Of a stretch of 64,000 nt of DNA, positions 54,097 to 63,880 are shown in pieces (within the stretch, counting starts at the first letter, position 1; each line of letters begins with the position of its first letter). The stretch is from an uncultured Flaviramulus sp. (GTDB lineage Bacteria; Bacteroidota; Bacteroidia; Flavobacteriales; Flavobacteriaceae). The notes under the pieces were generated by a model that made no database searches, had not been told where the DNA came from, and saw only the letters and a program-made list of their open reading frames with translations. Both the position numbers and the translations under genes were made by a program. The DNA lies in contig CANLXL010000012.1 in assembly GCA_947495125.1 (NCBI GenBank), positions 82,143 to 146,142 on the forward strand, in the 5' to 3' direction.

Positions 54097-54816
54097 ATGA
54101 AACAAATCACTTTATTACTAAGTTTACTTTTCATGGGATCAGCAAGCTTCAGCCAGAACCTCACAGGAACCGAACTTCTTAATAAAGCAATAACTTACCA
54201 CGATCCCGGTAATCATTGGTCATCATTCAGTGACACCCTTTTAGTGACGATGGAAACCCCTAAAAGTTCCAAGCGGGAAAGTACCATCGTCATCAATTTG
54301 CCGGATAACTATTTTTACGTAAAGGCTAAAAAAGATAGCTTAACTACCGAATACACTATTGATAAAGAAAACTGTTCAATAACCGTAAACGGAGATCAAA
54401 ATCCTGATGAAGATCTTTTAAAAAGGCATAATTTAAGTTGTGACAGAGCAGTGCTTTACAAAAACTATTACACCTATTTATATGGCTTACCTATGAAGCT
54501 TAAAGATCCCGGTACCATTATAGATGAGACCGTTCAGTTAAAAAGCTTCAAACGCAAGGATTATTTGGTTTTAAAAGTCACTTATGACAAAACCGTTGGT
54601 AAGGATGTATGGTTCTTTTATTTTGATCCTGAGACTTATGCCATGGACATCTATCAGTTTTATAAAACCGATGCGGAAGGCAACCTAAAACCTAAGAGTG
54701 GAGAGTATATTTTACTTACTGAAATGACCACGATCGGCCATATTAAAATGCCAAAAAACAGAGCCTGGTATTATAATAAGGATGATGGCTATTTAGGGAC
54801 GGATATTTTAAATTAA
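54097..54816 (+). CDS. Secreted protein, DUF6503-like
   Basis: 239 residues with a signal peptide (to about residue 19, ASFSQ). The rest is beta-rich with LTGTELLNKAITYHDPGNHW at the start and GKDVWFFYFDPETYAMDIYQ, which resemble the DUF6503 family, a LolA/LolB-like lipid-binding fold in Bacteroidota; the family name is from memory. It follows tyrS by 15 bp and ends overlapping the convergent chrA gene by nine bases. Confidence 0.75.
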   Translation: MKQITLLLSLLFMGSASFSQNLTGTELLNKAITYHDPGNHWSSFSDTLLVTMETPKSSKRESTIVINLPDNYFYVKAKKDSLTTEYTIDKENCSITVNGDQNPDEDLLKRHNLSCDRAVLYKNYYTYLYGLPMKLKDPGTIIDETVQLKSFKRKDYLVLKVTYDKTVGKDVWFFYFDPETYAMDIYQFYKTDAEGNLKPKSGEYILLTEMTTIGHIKMPKNRAWYYNKDDGYLGTDILN

Positions 54817-55938
54817 CAACAATAAATACCCCAATACTGCACCAATAGCTATAATCCACATGGTCGCTATTTTTGTTCCGAACGTAAGGTAAGTGCAAAA
54901 TAATGCAATAACAATGGCTGGCCAGTCTACGAGGGTATCCATCCCCATGACAATTAAAACAGCCAGCATTACCGCCACAGCAGCAACATTAACCGCATCA
55001 AGAAAGTGTTTTAATATTTTAGATTGCCTCATTTTTGAAATAAAACGGTTGAATATTAGAACAAACAAAAACGAGGGTAAAAAAATCCCGACCGAGGCGG
55101 CCATAGCACCTGAAAACCCGGAAAGCTGATAGCCTATAAACGTCGATGTCGACAATACAGGTCCGGGGGTAAACTGTCCCACGGCAATAGCGTCGATAAG
55201 TTCAGCTCTTGTCAACCAACCTCTGGACACCAATTCGGCATCCAAATAAGCAAATAAGACATAGCCGCTACCATATAAAATGGCACCCACTTTTAAGAAT
55301 ACCAAAAACACTTTTAAACTGCTTAACTTAACCAGCGTTTCACTAATTCCAATGCACAACAGAAAAGGTGTAAAACTTAAGGTTTTATTTTGAATCCGCT
55401 CTTTAGCATAGAAGTAGCACATGCCCACTAAACCTGCCATTAATAAAGCCAGTACTTCATTAACCCCTAATAAGCTAACTACCAATACTAAAATTCCCAG
55501 AATGGCAAGCTCCGTACTTTTAATCGCTTTTTTACCCAATTTAAGTATCGCAGAAGCGATAATAGCGAGTACCGCCGGTTTTATACCAAAAACAAAGGGT
55601 TGCACTTCGGGTAAGGCACCATACTCCACGTATAAATATGCGAGTAACCCCGTAATGATAATCGCCGGAAAAATAAAGCTAAGACCAGCTACAAAAAGAC
55701 CTTTCTTCCCGGCACGTTCATGGCCGCAATGCATGGTTATTTCTGTGGAGTTTGGTCCCGGAATTAAGTTGGTTGCTCCAATGATATCAAGAAAATACTC
55801 GCGGGTCATCCATTTTCGTTTTACCACGACTTCCTCTTCCATCATGGCAATATGTGCTGCCGGACCCCCAAAAGCAAAACAACCGAGTTTAAAAAATACC
55901 TGTGCAACTTCTTTAAGTTTATGATTATGAGTCGGCAT
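54808..55938 (-). CDS. chrA: Chromate transporter, two-domain ChrA
   Basis: 376 residues, the long form with two homologous CHR halves. The first has FKLGCFAFGGPAAHIAMMEEE and LIPGPNSTEITMHCG; the second has FLKVGAILYGSGYVLF and AIAVGQFTPGPVLSTSTFIGY. About ten membrane helices. ChrA exports chromate by proton antiport; in organisms without a chrB regulator the real substrate is often unproven. It begins 48 bp after a deaminase gene on the same strand. Confidence 0.9.
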   Translation of the reverse strand: MPTHNHKLKEVAQVFFKLGCFAFGGPAAHIAMMEEEVVVKRKWMTREYFLDIIGATNLIPGPNSTEITMHCGHERAGKKGLFVAGLSFIFPAIIITGLLAYLYVEYGALPEVQPFVFGIKPAVLAIIASAILKLGKKAIKSTELAILGILVLVVSLLGVNEVLALLMAGLVGMCYFYAKERIQNKTLSFTPFLLCIGISETLVKLSSLKVFLVFLKVGAILYGSGYVLFAYLDAELVSRGWLTRAELIDAIAVGQFTPGPVLSTSTFIGYQLSGFSGAMAASVGIFLPSFLFVLIFNRFISKMRQSKILKHFLDAVNVAAVAVMLAVLIVMGMDTLVDWPAIVIALFCTYLTFGTKIATMWIIAIGAVLGYLLLLI

Positions 55939-55985
55939 TCGTAAAAAAGAGGTTGATTTTTAAATTAATTAAATGTTTGAAAGTA

Positions 55986-56423
55986 TTACTCTCCAATGTC
56001 TTCGTTCCATAATTTTGGGTTTTCAGAAATAAAGGATTCCATGAGCGTTATGCATTCTTCATTATGAACGACCTCAACGTCTACACCTCGGGATTTTAGC
56101 AAAGCCTCATCACCAAGAAAGGTTTTATGTTCCCCAATAACAACTTTTGGGATTCCGTACAATAAAATGGCACCGGAACACATAGAACATGGCGAGAGTG
56201 TAGTATACAAAGTGCATGCTTTATATACGTTTGCCGATAGTCGTCCTGCATTTTCAAAGGCATCCATTTCACCATGCAAAACCACGCTTCCATCTTGTAT
56301 TCTTCTATTGTGCCCTCGCCCTATGATCTCTCCTTTATAAACGATAACAGAACCAATGGGAATACCGCCTTGCTTTAGCCCTTTTCGGGCTTCTTCGATT
56401 GCTGCTTCTAAAAACTTATCCAT
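55986..56423 (-). CDS. Cytosine deaminase of the fungal (Fcy1) type
   Basis: 145 residues of the cytidine-deaminase fold with His50-Gly-Glu52 (LHGEMDAFENAGRL) and PCSMC (Cys79, Cys82) as the zinc and catalytic site. Compared from memory with yeast Fcy1, it shares GGIPIGSV, GRGHNRR, LYTTLSPCSMCSGAILLYGI and especially the ending LWNEDIGE (yeast WFEDIGE). That is much closer than to bacterial CodA (a different fold) or TadA. It likely turns cytosine to uracil. The neighbour is a chromate transporter gene, with no cytosine permease nearby. Confidence 0.85.
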   Translation of the reverse strand: MDKFLEAAIEEARKGLKQGGIPIGSVIVYKGEIIGRGHNRRIQDGSVVLHGEMDAFENAGRLSANVYKACTLYTTLSPCSMCSGAILLYGIPKVVIGEHKTFLGDEALLKSRGVDVEVVHNEECITLMESFISENPKLWNEDIGE

Positions 56424-56520
56424 GGATACAACTAAGATTTCAATGGGTTTGACTCAATATTCTTTTGTTATATTTCTAAAAATCCAACTATTGTAATAAT
56501 TTCGACGATAGGAGAACATG

Positions 56521-56610
56521 CCTGCCTTCCATAAGGTAGGTGTCGCGACGTTGTTCCTAAATAGTTCTCGATACTAATCCCGATGTTTATCGGGATTAAC
56601 TCGAACTGAG
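56521..56610. repeat. Third copy of the palindromic intergenic repeat family
   Basis: Contains a CCTGCCTT/AAGGTAGG stem (56521-56540), GTTCTCGATAC, the AATCCCGAT/ATCGGGATT stem with loop GTTT (56576-56597) and the end ACTCGAACTG, matching the pieces at 10799-10978. It fills most of the 330-bp gap between the deaminase and nrdA terminator. Confidence 0.65.
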
Positions 56611-56694
56611 CATCATTTGACTATACTACCGTAATGTTTTTAAATAATCAAACTCATGCTAAATGTACTAAAATTATCTATGGTTCTTATATGC

Positions 56695-56723
56695 AAAAAC
56701 CATCTCTTTCGAGATGGTTTTTA
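56695..56723 (-). terminator. Intrinsic terminator of nrdA
   Basis: AAAACCATCTC and GAGATGGTTTT pair around TTTC with A- and T-runs on the two sides, 34 bp after the nrdA stop codon. Confidence 0.9.
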
Positions 56724-56756
56724 ATAACACTTAAATATTCTTTTGCAAATACTCTT

Positions 56757-59246
56757 TTATGATCCGCACATTAAACAATCATCACCTTGTCCGGCTTTAG
56801 ATTGTGCAATAAGCGCTTTCATTTCTTCGGGGCTCATAGGTTCAACCTCAGGTGTATTTTGTTTTGCAAATTTAGCGGCATTTTGTGCGGCCAATTTCTT
56901 TTTCTTCGCATCTTCCTGTTGTGCAACCACATCATTTTTATCAACTTCAACGGTTTCAGCTACAGGCTCTTCCTTTTTCGTTTTATCTAAAGTAAACTTA
57001 ATGGCATCAACAGCACTCTTAGTACGTAAATAATACATTCCTGTTTTTAAGCCGCTTTTCCAGGCGTAAAAGTGCATGGACGTTAATTTGGCCATAGTGG
57101 CGCCTTCTAAGAACAGGTTTAGAGATTGTGACTGATCTATAAAATAGCCTCTCTGGCGAGACATATCTATAATATCTTTCATACTTAATTCCCATACGGT
57201 TTTATACAGCTCCTTAATGTCCTGTGGAATAATATCGATATGTTGGATAGATCCGTTAGCTCGCATAATATCTTGCTTCAATCCTTCGTTCCAAAGACCT
57301 AACTCAACCAAGTCCTCTAATAGGTGTTTGTTTACTACAATAAACTCTCCGGATAGTACACGACGTGTATAAATGTTAGAAGTATAAGGCTCGAAACACT
57401 CGTTATTTCCAAGAATTTGCGAGGTTGACGCTGTTGGCATTGGCGCTACTAATAAAGAGTTACGCACACCATTTTTTAAGACTTGCTTACGTAGTTTAGC
57501 CCAATCCCATCGACCACTTAATTCTTCGTCTTTTAAGTTCCATAGGTTATGTTGGAAATCACCTTTACTAATCGGTGATCCTTCATAAGTTTGATAAGGC
57601 CCATCTGCTTTTGCTTCTTCCATACTGGCAGTAACTGCTGCAAAATAAAGGGTTTCAAAAATCTCCTGGTTTAATTTTTTAGCTTCATCACTTGTAAATG
57701 GTAAACGCAATTGGATAAACGTATCTGCTAATCCCTGAACGCCTAAACCAATTGGGCGATGACGCATATTGGAATTTTCGGCTTCTTTTACGGGGTAGTA
57801 ATTTCTATCGATAACTCTGTTTAAATTCTTAGTAACACGTTTTGTAATGCGGAAAAGCTCTTTATGATCGAACTCACCATTCTTTACAAACATTGGTAGG
57901 GCAATTGAGGCCAAGTTACATACAGCAACCTCATCCGGAGAAGTGTATTCTAAAATCTCTGTACATAAGTTTGATGAACGGATAGTCCCTAAGTTTTGTT
58001 GATTCGACTTACGATTAGCCGCATCTTTATACAGCATATACGGGGTGCCGGTTTCAATTTGAGATTCTAATATTTTCTCCCAAAGTTCACGTGCTTTTAT
58101 GGTTTTTCGGCCTTTACCTTCTTCTTCATATTTGGTGTATAATTTTTCAAATGCTTCGCTATGTACTTCATCTAATCCCGGGCATTCGTTAGGACACATT
58201 AGGGTCCATGGGCCATCTTCCTGTACGCGTTTCATAAATAAATCGGACGTCCACATGGCATAAAACAAATCACGTGCACGCATTTCTTCCTTACCATGGT
58301 TTTTCTTTAATTCAAGAAAATCAAAAATATCGGCATGCCAGGTTTCCAAATAAATAGCAAAGCTTCCTTTACGTTTTCCGCCGCCTTGATCTACATAACG
58401 TGCCGTGTCGTTATACACCTGTAACATAGGGACTATACCATTACTGGTTCCGTTTGTTCCAGCAATATAACTTCCTGTTGCACGAATATTATGAATGGCT
58501 AATCCAATACCTCCAGCCGACTGGGAGATTTTAGCGGTTTGCTTTAAAGTATCGTAAATCCCATCAATACTATCATCTTTCATAGTTAAAAGAAAACAAG
58601 ATGACATTTGAGGTTTTGGTGTGCCTGAATTAAATAGTGTTGGGGTAGCGTGTGTAAAGTATTTTTTAGACATCAACTCGTAGGTTTCAATAGCTGCATC
58701 TAAATCGTTAAGGTGAATACCAATTGAAACACGCATTAACATATGCTGTGGACGTTCTGCAATAACACCATTCAATTTTAAAAGATACGAGCGTTCCAGA
58801 GTTTTAAATCCGAAATAATCGTAACCAAAATCACGGTTATATATAATGGTAGAATCTAACCGGTCTTTATTGTCTTTTATTACCTGATACACTTCATCTG
58901 ATAACAGTGGTGCATCCTTAGCTGTTCTTGGGTTAACATAGGTGTAAAGGTCGTGCATTACCTCACTAAATGTTTTCTTTGTGTTTTTGTGTAAATTAGA
59001 AACCGAAATTCTGGCGGCTAAACGGGCATAATCCGGGTGTGCCGTCGTCATAGTTGCAGCAACTTCAGCAGCAAGATTATCAAGTTCGCTCGTAGTAACA
59101 CCATCGTATAGACCTTCTATAACACGCATTGCTACTTTTAACGGATCTACTAATTCGTTTAATCCATAACATAATTTCCGCACTCTGGCGGTGATCTTGT
59201 CGAACATTATTTGTTCTTTTCTGCCATCTCTTTTTACTACATACAT
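56757..59246 (-). CDS. nrdA: Ribonucleoside-diphosphate reductase, class Ia large subunit
   Basis: 829 residues. An ATP-cone domain (1-95) for allosteric activity control precedes the ten-stranded catalytic barrel. Active-site residues are Cys217 (SSCFL), the trio Asn426-Cys428-Glu430 (NLCTE) and Cys443 (VCNLAS), at almost the same numbers as in yeast Rnr1. A Lys/Ala-rich linker leads to the C-terminal redox pair CLMC (824-827). It reduces NDPs to dNDPs. The small subunit gene lies upstream (59518-60498), 271 bp away. A possible -7 element (TAAATTTG on the minus strand, 59346-59339) suggests nrdA also has its own promoter. Confidence 0.97.
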   Translation of the reverse strand: MYVVKRDGRKEQIMFDKITARVRKLCYGLNELVDPLKVAMRVIEGLYDGVTTSELDNLAAEVAATMTTAHPDYARLAARISVSNLHKNTKKTFSEVMHDLYTYVNPRTAKDAPLLSDEVYQVIKDNKDRLDSTIIYNRDFGYDYFGFKTLERSYLLKLNGVIAERPQHMLMRVSIGIHLNDLDAAIETYELMSKKYFTHATPTLFNSGTPKPQMSSCFLLTMKDDSIDGIYDTLKQTAKISQSAGGIGLAIHNIRATGSYIAGTNGTSNGIVPMLQVYNDTARYVDQGGGKRKGSFAIYLETWHADIFDFLELKKNHGKEEMRARDLFYAMWTSDLFMKRVQEDGPWTLMCPNECPGLDEVHSEAFEKLYTKYEEEGKGRKTIKARELWEKILESQIETGTPYMLYKDAANRKSNQQNLGTIRSSNLCTEILEYTSPDEVAVCNLASIALPMFVKNGEFDHKELFRITKRVTKNLNRVIDRNYYPVKEAENSNMRHRPIGLGVQGLADTFIQLRLPFTSDEAKKLNQEIFETLYFAAVTASMEEAKADGPYQTYEGSPISKGDFQHNLWNLKDEELSGRWDWAKLRKQVLKNGVRNSLLVAPMPTASTSQILGNNECFEPYTSNIYTRRVLSGEFIVVNKHLLEDLVELGLWNEGLKQDIMRANGSIQHIDIIPQDIKELYKTVWELSMKDIIDMSRQRGYFIDQSQSLNLFLEGATMAKLTSMHFYAWKSGLKTGMYYLRTKSAVDAIKFTLDKTKKEEPVAETVEVDKNDVVAQQEDAKKKKLAAQNAAKFAKQNTPEVEPMSPEEMKALIAQSKAGQGDDCLMCGS

Positions 59247-59517
59247 ACTTTTACACGTTTTTTTTAGTTTCTCTGATACCCCTTCAGAAAAATGGTTAAT
59301 TAGTTATTATAAATTTTAATGCTAATGGTTAATTAGATCAAATTTATTCGGTTTTGGTTGTTTTGATAAACTCAAATACTGTTATTCAATTTTCAGAAAT
59401 AACGAACTATTTTCGTTCACTATATATTCAATGGTATTAATTAAGGTTCCCATCCTCACGGGAATGACACTTAATTTTAGATTCTCAAAAACACTTTGAG
59501 CGTTGTTTTGTTTTTAA

Positions 59518-60498
59518 TTAAAAATCAGCATCAAAACTGAATTTATCCTTATCCTCTTCTTTATTAAGAACCCCTGCTTTTTGATATTCAGATACACGTT
59601 TCTCAAAGAAGTTTGTTTTCCCTTGCAAGGAAATCATATCCATAAAATCGAATGGATTTGTTGAATTGTACACCTTATCACAGCCAAATTCTGTTAACAA
59701 TCTATCGGTTACAAATTCTAAATATTGGGTCATTAATTTCGCATTCATCCCTATTAAACTTACAGGAAGTGATTCGGTAATAAACATACGCTCAATATCT
59801 AAAGCATTTGTAAGTATGGCTGTAATTCTTTCTTTAGGCACTTTGTTTACAATATGGTTTTGATGTAAATGCACCGCAAAATCACAATGTAACCCTTCGT
59901 CTCTTGAAATAAGTTCGTTAGAGAATGTTAACCCTGGTAATAAGCCACGTTTTTTAAGCCAGAAAATAGAGCAGAAACTTCCTGAGAAAAAGATCCCTTC
60001 AACAGCTGCAAAAGCAATTAAACGCTCTGCAAAACTTGGTGAATCTATCCATTTTAGTGCCCAATCTGCTTTTTCTTTAATAGCCGGAAACACTTCTATG
60101 GCTCTAAAAAGCTCATCTTTTTCGGCATCATCTTTAACATAAGTGTCTATTAATAATGAATACACTTCAGAATGAATGTTCTCCATCATAATTTGAAAAC
60201 CATAAAAGAACTTAGCTTCTGAGTATTGCACTTCCGATACAAAATTTTCAGCTAAATTTTCGTTTACAATACCATCACTGGCTGCAAAAAATGCTAAAAC
60301 ATGTTTGATAAAATAACGTTCGTCATCACTTAATTTATTATTCCAATCATTAAGATCCTGGTGTAAATCGATTTCTTCCGCAGTCCAAATACTTGCTTCT
60401 TGCTTTTTATACCATTCCCAGATATCATGATGTTGAATAGGAAAAATAACAAAACGATCTTTATTTTCTTGCAAAATAGGTTCTATAGCCTGCGACAT
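59518..60498 (-). CDS. nrdB: Ribonucleoside-diphosphate reductase, class Ia small subunit
   Basis: 326 residues. Di-iron ligands: Asp44 (EEIDL), Glu106 and His109 (ENIH) and the later RDEGLH; the radical tyrosine is Tyr113 in HSEVYSLL. Overall it is of the eukaryotic R2 type: [20 protein letters not shown] and a C-terminal tail FSFDADF, close to the TLDADF tail of mouse R2 that docks on R1. It makes the radical needed by NrdA. The 271 bp before nrdA hold no gene and no strong hairpin, so read-through is possible. Confidence 0.97.
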   Translation of the reverse strand: MSQAIEPILQENKDRFVIFPIQHHDIWEWYKKQEASIWTAEEIDLHQDLNDWNNKLSDDERYFIKHVLAFFAASDGIVNENLAENFVSEVQYSEAKFFYGFQIMMENIHSEVYSLLIDTYVKDDAEKDELFRAIEVFPAIKEKADWALKWIDSPSFAERLIAFAAVEGIFFSGSFCSIFWLKKRGLLPGLTFSNELISRDEGLHCDFAVHLHQNHIVNKVPKERITAILTNALDIERMFITESLPVSLIGMNAKLMTQYLEFVTDRLLTEFGCDKVYNSTNPFDFMDMISLQGKTNFFEKRVSEYQKAGVLNKEEDKDKFSFDADF

Positions 60499-60801
60499 TG
60501 GTTTCTGGTTTTTTTATAAAAATTTGACGAAAATTTGCTTTGATTTCGGGTTAACAAAGATTGGAAAATGTAGCCATAAATGAAAGGCATAGTTATAAAC
60601 ATTGTCAACAAGTTTTTAACAAAATCTCTGGTTTTATAGGTTTGGTTGATTTTTCCTATTCATTTTCAATGCATTGGTTTTCAATGAATTATGTTTTCAA
60701 AAAATCGCTAAAGCCCCATGGAATATAGGGTTCTAAAATTTGAGGAATGTCAAAGAAAAAAATACTTTTTATGGATACAAAAAAATATTTGAAAGTAATT
60801 T
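60499..60801. other. AT-rich intergenic region upstream of nrdB
   Basis: 303 bp between nrdB and the DUF3109 gene, both on the minus strand. It must hold the nrdB promoter; CAAAGATT near 60557 is close to the -7 consensus on the minus strand. I could not find an NrdR-type box, repeat or hairpin. Confidence 0.4.
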
Positions 60802-61362
60802 TCAGGACTTAGCCACTTTTTCCAATTCCATATACCAATCTTCCCCAAATTTTCGAATTAGGGCCTCTTTTACGAATTTATAAATGGGTATTTGCAGTTC
60901 TTTACCCAAAGTACAGGCATCGTCGCAAATTTGCCATTGATGGTAATTCACTGCTGAAAATTCACTGTAATCTTTAACTCTTACCGGATACAAATGACAT
61001 GATACCGGCTTCTTCCAAGATATCTCGCCCTGATTATAGGCTTCCTCGATAGCACAAAGTGCCACTTGCTTGTCATCAAAAATAACATAAGCGCAATCTG
61101 CACCATTAATCAACGGAGTTTCCAATTCGCCATCTTCAGTAGTGATATAGGTGCCTTGAGATTCAATGACTTCAATACCTTCCTGTCTTAAAAAGGGCTT
61201 TACTTTCGGATAGATATCTTCCAAAATTTTTGCTTCGTCTTCCTCCAACGGTGCTCCGGCATCACCATCAATACAGCATGCCCCTTTACAGGCTGAAAGA
61301 TTACACATAAAATCTTTCTCTATAATATCTTCGGAAACAATGGTTTTCCCAATTTGAAACAT
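60802..61362 (-). CDS. DUF3109 (YkgJ-like) cysteine-cluster protein
   Basis: 186 residues. Cysteine clusters FMCNLSACKGACCIDGDAG at about 19-36, then GADCAYVIFDD, ALCAIEEAY, KPVSCHLYPVRV and ICDDACTLGK. The pattern matches DUF3109/YkgJ proteins, which probably bind zinc or an iron-sulfur cluster. Function unknown. It is divergent from the marC gene. Confidence 0.88.
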   Translation of the reverse strand: MFQIGKTIVSEDIIEKDFMCNLSACKGACCIDGDAGAPLEEDEAKILEDIYPKVKPFLRQEGIEVIESQGTYITTEDGELETPLINGADCAYVIFDDKQVALCAIEEAYNQGEISWKKPVSCHLYPVRVKDYSEFSAVNYHQWQICDDACTLGKELQIPIYKFVKEALIRKFGEDWYMELEKVAKS

Positions 61363-61481
61363 ATCATTAATTATCTTATGGCTAGTGTCTGAACCGCAAA
61401 AATAGACAAACTTTAGATTTATTCTGTCTTGTTATTTAATAATTAATACAGACCTTTGCGGTGATATAAAATCTGAACATC

Positions 61482-62063
61482 ATGCAACTTAATTTTAAAG
61501 AAATATTTACCGCGTTTATGGTGCTTTTTGCGGTTATAGATATTATCGGAAATATTCCTATCGTTATCGATTTGCGTAAAAAAGTGGGGCATATCCAGAG
61601 TGAAAAAGCGTCTATTATTGCCGGCGTTATCATGGTATTATTCCTGTTTTTAGGTAAAAGTATTTTAAACATTATTGGTATTGATGTGAATTCGTTTGCT
61701 GTGGCGGGTGCTTTTATTTTATTCTTTATTGCCTTGGAAATGATCCTGGGTATTACCTTATATAAACAAGAGGAAAACAATGCGATGACCGCCTCGGTAT
61801 TTCCACTGGCATTTCCTTTGATTGCCGGCCCCGGGAGTTTAACAACCTTACTCTCTTTAAGGGCTGAATTTCAAGTCGAGAATATTATCATCGCCATCGT
61901 ATTGAATGTTCTTTTTATTTATATTGTTTTAAAAACCTCGGCAAGAATTGAGCGGTTTTTAGGGCAAAACGGTATCAATATTATAAGAAAGATATTTGGG
62001 GTGATCCTTTTGGCCATTGCCGTAAAACTTTTTGCTCAAAATATTAAAGTATTATTTATTTAG
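61482..62063 (+). CDS. MarC-family integral membrane protein
   Basis: 193 residues with six hydrophobic segments and MarC/YhgN family stretches: FKEIFTAFMVLFAVIDIIGN at the start, AGAFILFFIALEMILG and AFPLIAGPGSLTTLLSL. Transport role is unproven in the family (the old link to antibiotic resistance was withdrawn). A degenerate promoter (TTG near 61429, GACCTTTG near 61449) lies upstream. Confidence 0.88.
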   Translation: MQLNFKEIFTAFMVLFAVIDIIGNIPIVIDLRKKVGHIQSEKASIIAGVIMVLFLFLGKSILNIIGIDVNSFAVAGAFILFFIALEMILGITLYKQEENNAMTASVFPLAFPLIAGPGSLTTLLSLRAEFQVENIIIAIVLNVLFIYIVLKTSARIERFLGQNGINIIRKIFGVILLAIAVKLFAQNIKVLFI

Positions 62064-62149
62064 ATTTGACTTATGAAACATCCATATCTAAAACTTGACA
62101 CCAGGAAAATGATTACATGGATGCCGCTGACCAATTAAAAACAATACAT

Positions 62150-62353
62150 ATGAAATATTTTATCCTATTTTTAATTTTCGCCGCCACCGGACTTTTACTA
62201 TTTAATATGACCAAAGTAGATTTTAGTCATCCTTTTGAAGGGGAAAGCATAATTGCCTTAATTACCATAGTCGCAGCTCTGTGTGTTATTGTTTTAATGC
62301 TTATTCTTAGAACGTCTAAACGGATAGAACAGAAAGTAAAAAACAGTAAGTAG
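62150..62353 (+). CDS. Small two-helix membrane protein
   Basis: 67 residues from the ATG at 62150; upstream ATGs at 62117 and 62121 are possible but add a polar stretch before the first helix. Two hydrophobic segments (about 3-19 and 34-53) and a basic tail. Its stop codon directly precedes the ATG of the flavoprotein gene, so the two are translated together. No family recognised. Confidence 0.65.
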   Translation: MKYFILFLIFAATGLLLFNMTKVDFSHPFEGESIIALITIVAALCVIVLMLILRTSKRIEQKVKNSK

Positions 62354-62962
62354 ATGGTATTCGATGCTCTGATCATTGGTGGTGGTGCCGCAGGTTTGTC
62401 CTGTGCTTTGGTATTGGGTTCTGCGCAAAATAAGCCTTTTGCAACAAACAAACGTATTGGGATTATAACCCATCAAAAAACATCGCATTTGCAAAACGCA
62501 TTGTTTAATAATGTGTTGGGCTTAGCTCCGGGAACCACGGGAGCTTCTATATTGGAAAGTGGCAAAGAACAGTTAGCTACACTATATCCGCATGTGGAGC
62601 AAATTAACAATGAAAAGGTTTGTGCCATCTCAAAAACAACAGCGGGGTTTGACATTGAAACTAATAAAAAAACATACATCGCAAAGCTCGTGGTTATTGC
62701 CGTAGGTTATACCAATTTATTAAACATTAAAGGCTTGGAGCCCTACATTGAACCACACCCAAGGGCGGCTATTGAAAAGGAGCGTATCTGGCTAAAGAAT
62801 ACGAATCATTGTATTGACGACAACTTATATGTTGCGGGTACTTTGGCGGGGTGGCGAAGTCAGTTTGCCATAGCTTCGGGTAGCGGGGCTCATGTGGCTA
62901 CGGATATTTTAACGCTTTGGAATGGTGGGAAGCATACGAAGGTGCATGATAAGATTGGTTGA
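62354..62962 (+). CDS. Short FAD/NAD(P)-dependent oxidoreductase, thioredoxin-reductase-like
   Basis: 202 residues. FAD-binding DALIIGGGAAGLSCALVLG at the start and the second flavin motif NLYVAGTLAGWRSQFAIASGSG at 165-186, as in thioredoxin-reductase-like flavoproteins. It is about 100 residues shorter than TrxR: the NADPH-binding domain and its CxxC are missing, with residues 90-160 joining the two FAD halves. It therefore needs another electron donor or uses a thiol-free chemistry. It starts immediately after the small membrane protein gene. Confidence 0.85.
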   Translation: MVFDALIIGGGAAGLSCALVLGSAQNKPFATNKRIGIITHQKTSHLQNALFNNVLGLAPGTTGASILESGKEQLATLYPHVEQINNEKVCAISKTTAGFDIETNKKTYIAKLVVIAVGYTNLLNIKGLEPYIEPHPRAAIEKERIWLKNTNHCIDDNLYVAGTLAGWRSQFAIASGSGAHVATDILTLWNGGKHTKVHDKIG

Positions 62963-62980
62963 AATAAATCACAAATTCCG

Positions 62981-63024
62981 TAGACTGTAGAATGTAGAAT
63001 GTAGACTGTAGACTGTAGACTGTA
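62981..63024. repeat. Short imperfect tandem repeat
   Basis: About five copies of a 9-base unit like TGTAGACTG or TGTAGAATG in a row. The surrounding 330-bp gap (62963-63292) shows no gene; it also contains the hairpin at 63162-63196. Confidence 0.8.
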
Positions 63025-63161
63025 GATAAAATTATACATTTTGGTTTTCGGTTCTGAGAACTATGGAGTCCAAAATTTAACTACTGTTAAATACTGTTTT
63101 ACTTATAAGTAAATTTTTCAATGTATTTGTTATAAATTCTAATTCGTGGTAGCTACTAAAT

Positions 63162-63196
63162 GCAAAAGCTACTCTAATTTCTTGGAATAGCTTTTG
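63162..63196. repeat. Hairpin repeat, copy 1 (flanks the lipoprotein gene)
   Basis: CAAAAGCTA and TAGCTTTTG enclose about 17 bases. A close copy lies at 63846-63880 in the same orientation, on the other side of the gene at 63293-63751. It may act as a terminator for that gene (minus strand). Confidence 0.55.
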
Positions 63197-63292
63197 ACGG
63201 AGTGTAAATATGTAAACTTTTTTTAGGAAGAGACAAGGACCAGCTGGAGGTTTTCTTCATTTTAAACTGTTAATTTGCTGAATGACTTATGT

Positions 63293-63751
63293 TCACCAGC
63301 TACTCCCTTTGTGTAATATCTCACCATTTTCTTTAAACTTGACCATAAAGACATTATCGTAAATATTAATTAATTCTTTTCTGGTAAAGGGATTATTTTT
63401 AGATTCATGTTTTAAACGATTTAAAACTATTTCCGCATCTTCTGCAGAACCAAAAGTAGAATCAAACCCAAATATTAGCGGGTAAAATTTCTTGTCAATA
63501 ACTGCCTTTCTATTTGTTCTACTTTTCCAAAAAATATCAGAATCATTAATGTAAAGACTAAACGAATCTTCATCTTTCCTTAATTCCATACAAATACTAT
63601 TGCTATCCTTATCAGATAAATATTCTTTTAGGGCATTTTCAACTTTAGGAGGAAATATATAGACAATAGTGTCATTTAAATTAGGCTCTACTATTTTAGT
63701 AGACTTACATCCTAAAAGAAGGATAACAATAATTATAAATCTTAGTTTCAT
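63293..63751 (-). CDS. Hypothetical lipoprotein
   Basis: 152 residues. A short signal ends in a lipobox (LLLGC, Cys15), followed by a soluble domain with no motif I recognise; ENGEILHKGSSW closes it. The ATG at 63751 gives a regular lipoprotein start. It stands alone between two related hairpin repeats. Confidence 0.7.
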   Translation of the reverse strand: MKLRFIIIVILLLGCKSTKIVEPNLNDTIVYIFPPKVENALKEYLSDKDSNSICMELRKDEDSFSLYINDSDIFWKSRTNRKAVIDKKFYPLIFGFDSTFGSAEDAEIVLNRLKHESKNNPFTRKELINIYDNVFMVKFKENGEILHKGSSW

Positions 63752-63781
63752 GGTTTTATTCGTTTTATATATATTGACAGA

Positions 63782-63815
63782 GCCCCGCTAGCGCTCGTTT
63801 GCAACGAGTGCCCAT
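63782..63815. repeat. Intergenic hairpin repeat
   Basis: CCCGCTAGCGCTCGTTTGCA followed by ACGAGTGCCC: GCTCGTT and AACGAGTGC form the stem. This looks like one of the dispersed intergenic elements of Bacteroidota. With copy 2 of the other hairpin it fills the last 249 bp, where no gene is seen. Confidence 0.5.
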
Positions 63816-63845
63816 AATATTTTTCTACTAGATCATCTCTAAAAT

Positions 63846-63880
63846 ACAAAAGCTACCTTAATTTTTTAAAATAGCTTTTA
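63846..63880. repeat. Hairpin repeat, copy 2
   Basis: CAAAAGCTA, about 17 bases of A/T, then TAGCTTTT; same orientation and length as 63162-63196. A T-rich tail follows. Confidence 0.55.

Noticed and set aside
62981..63024. Short regular repeat as a CRISPR array
   Set aside because: Units are about 9 bases with no spacers and no cas genes nearby; it is a simple tandem repeat.
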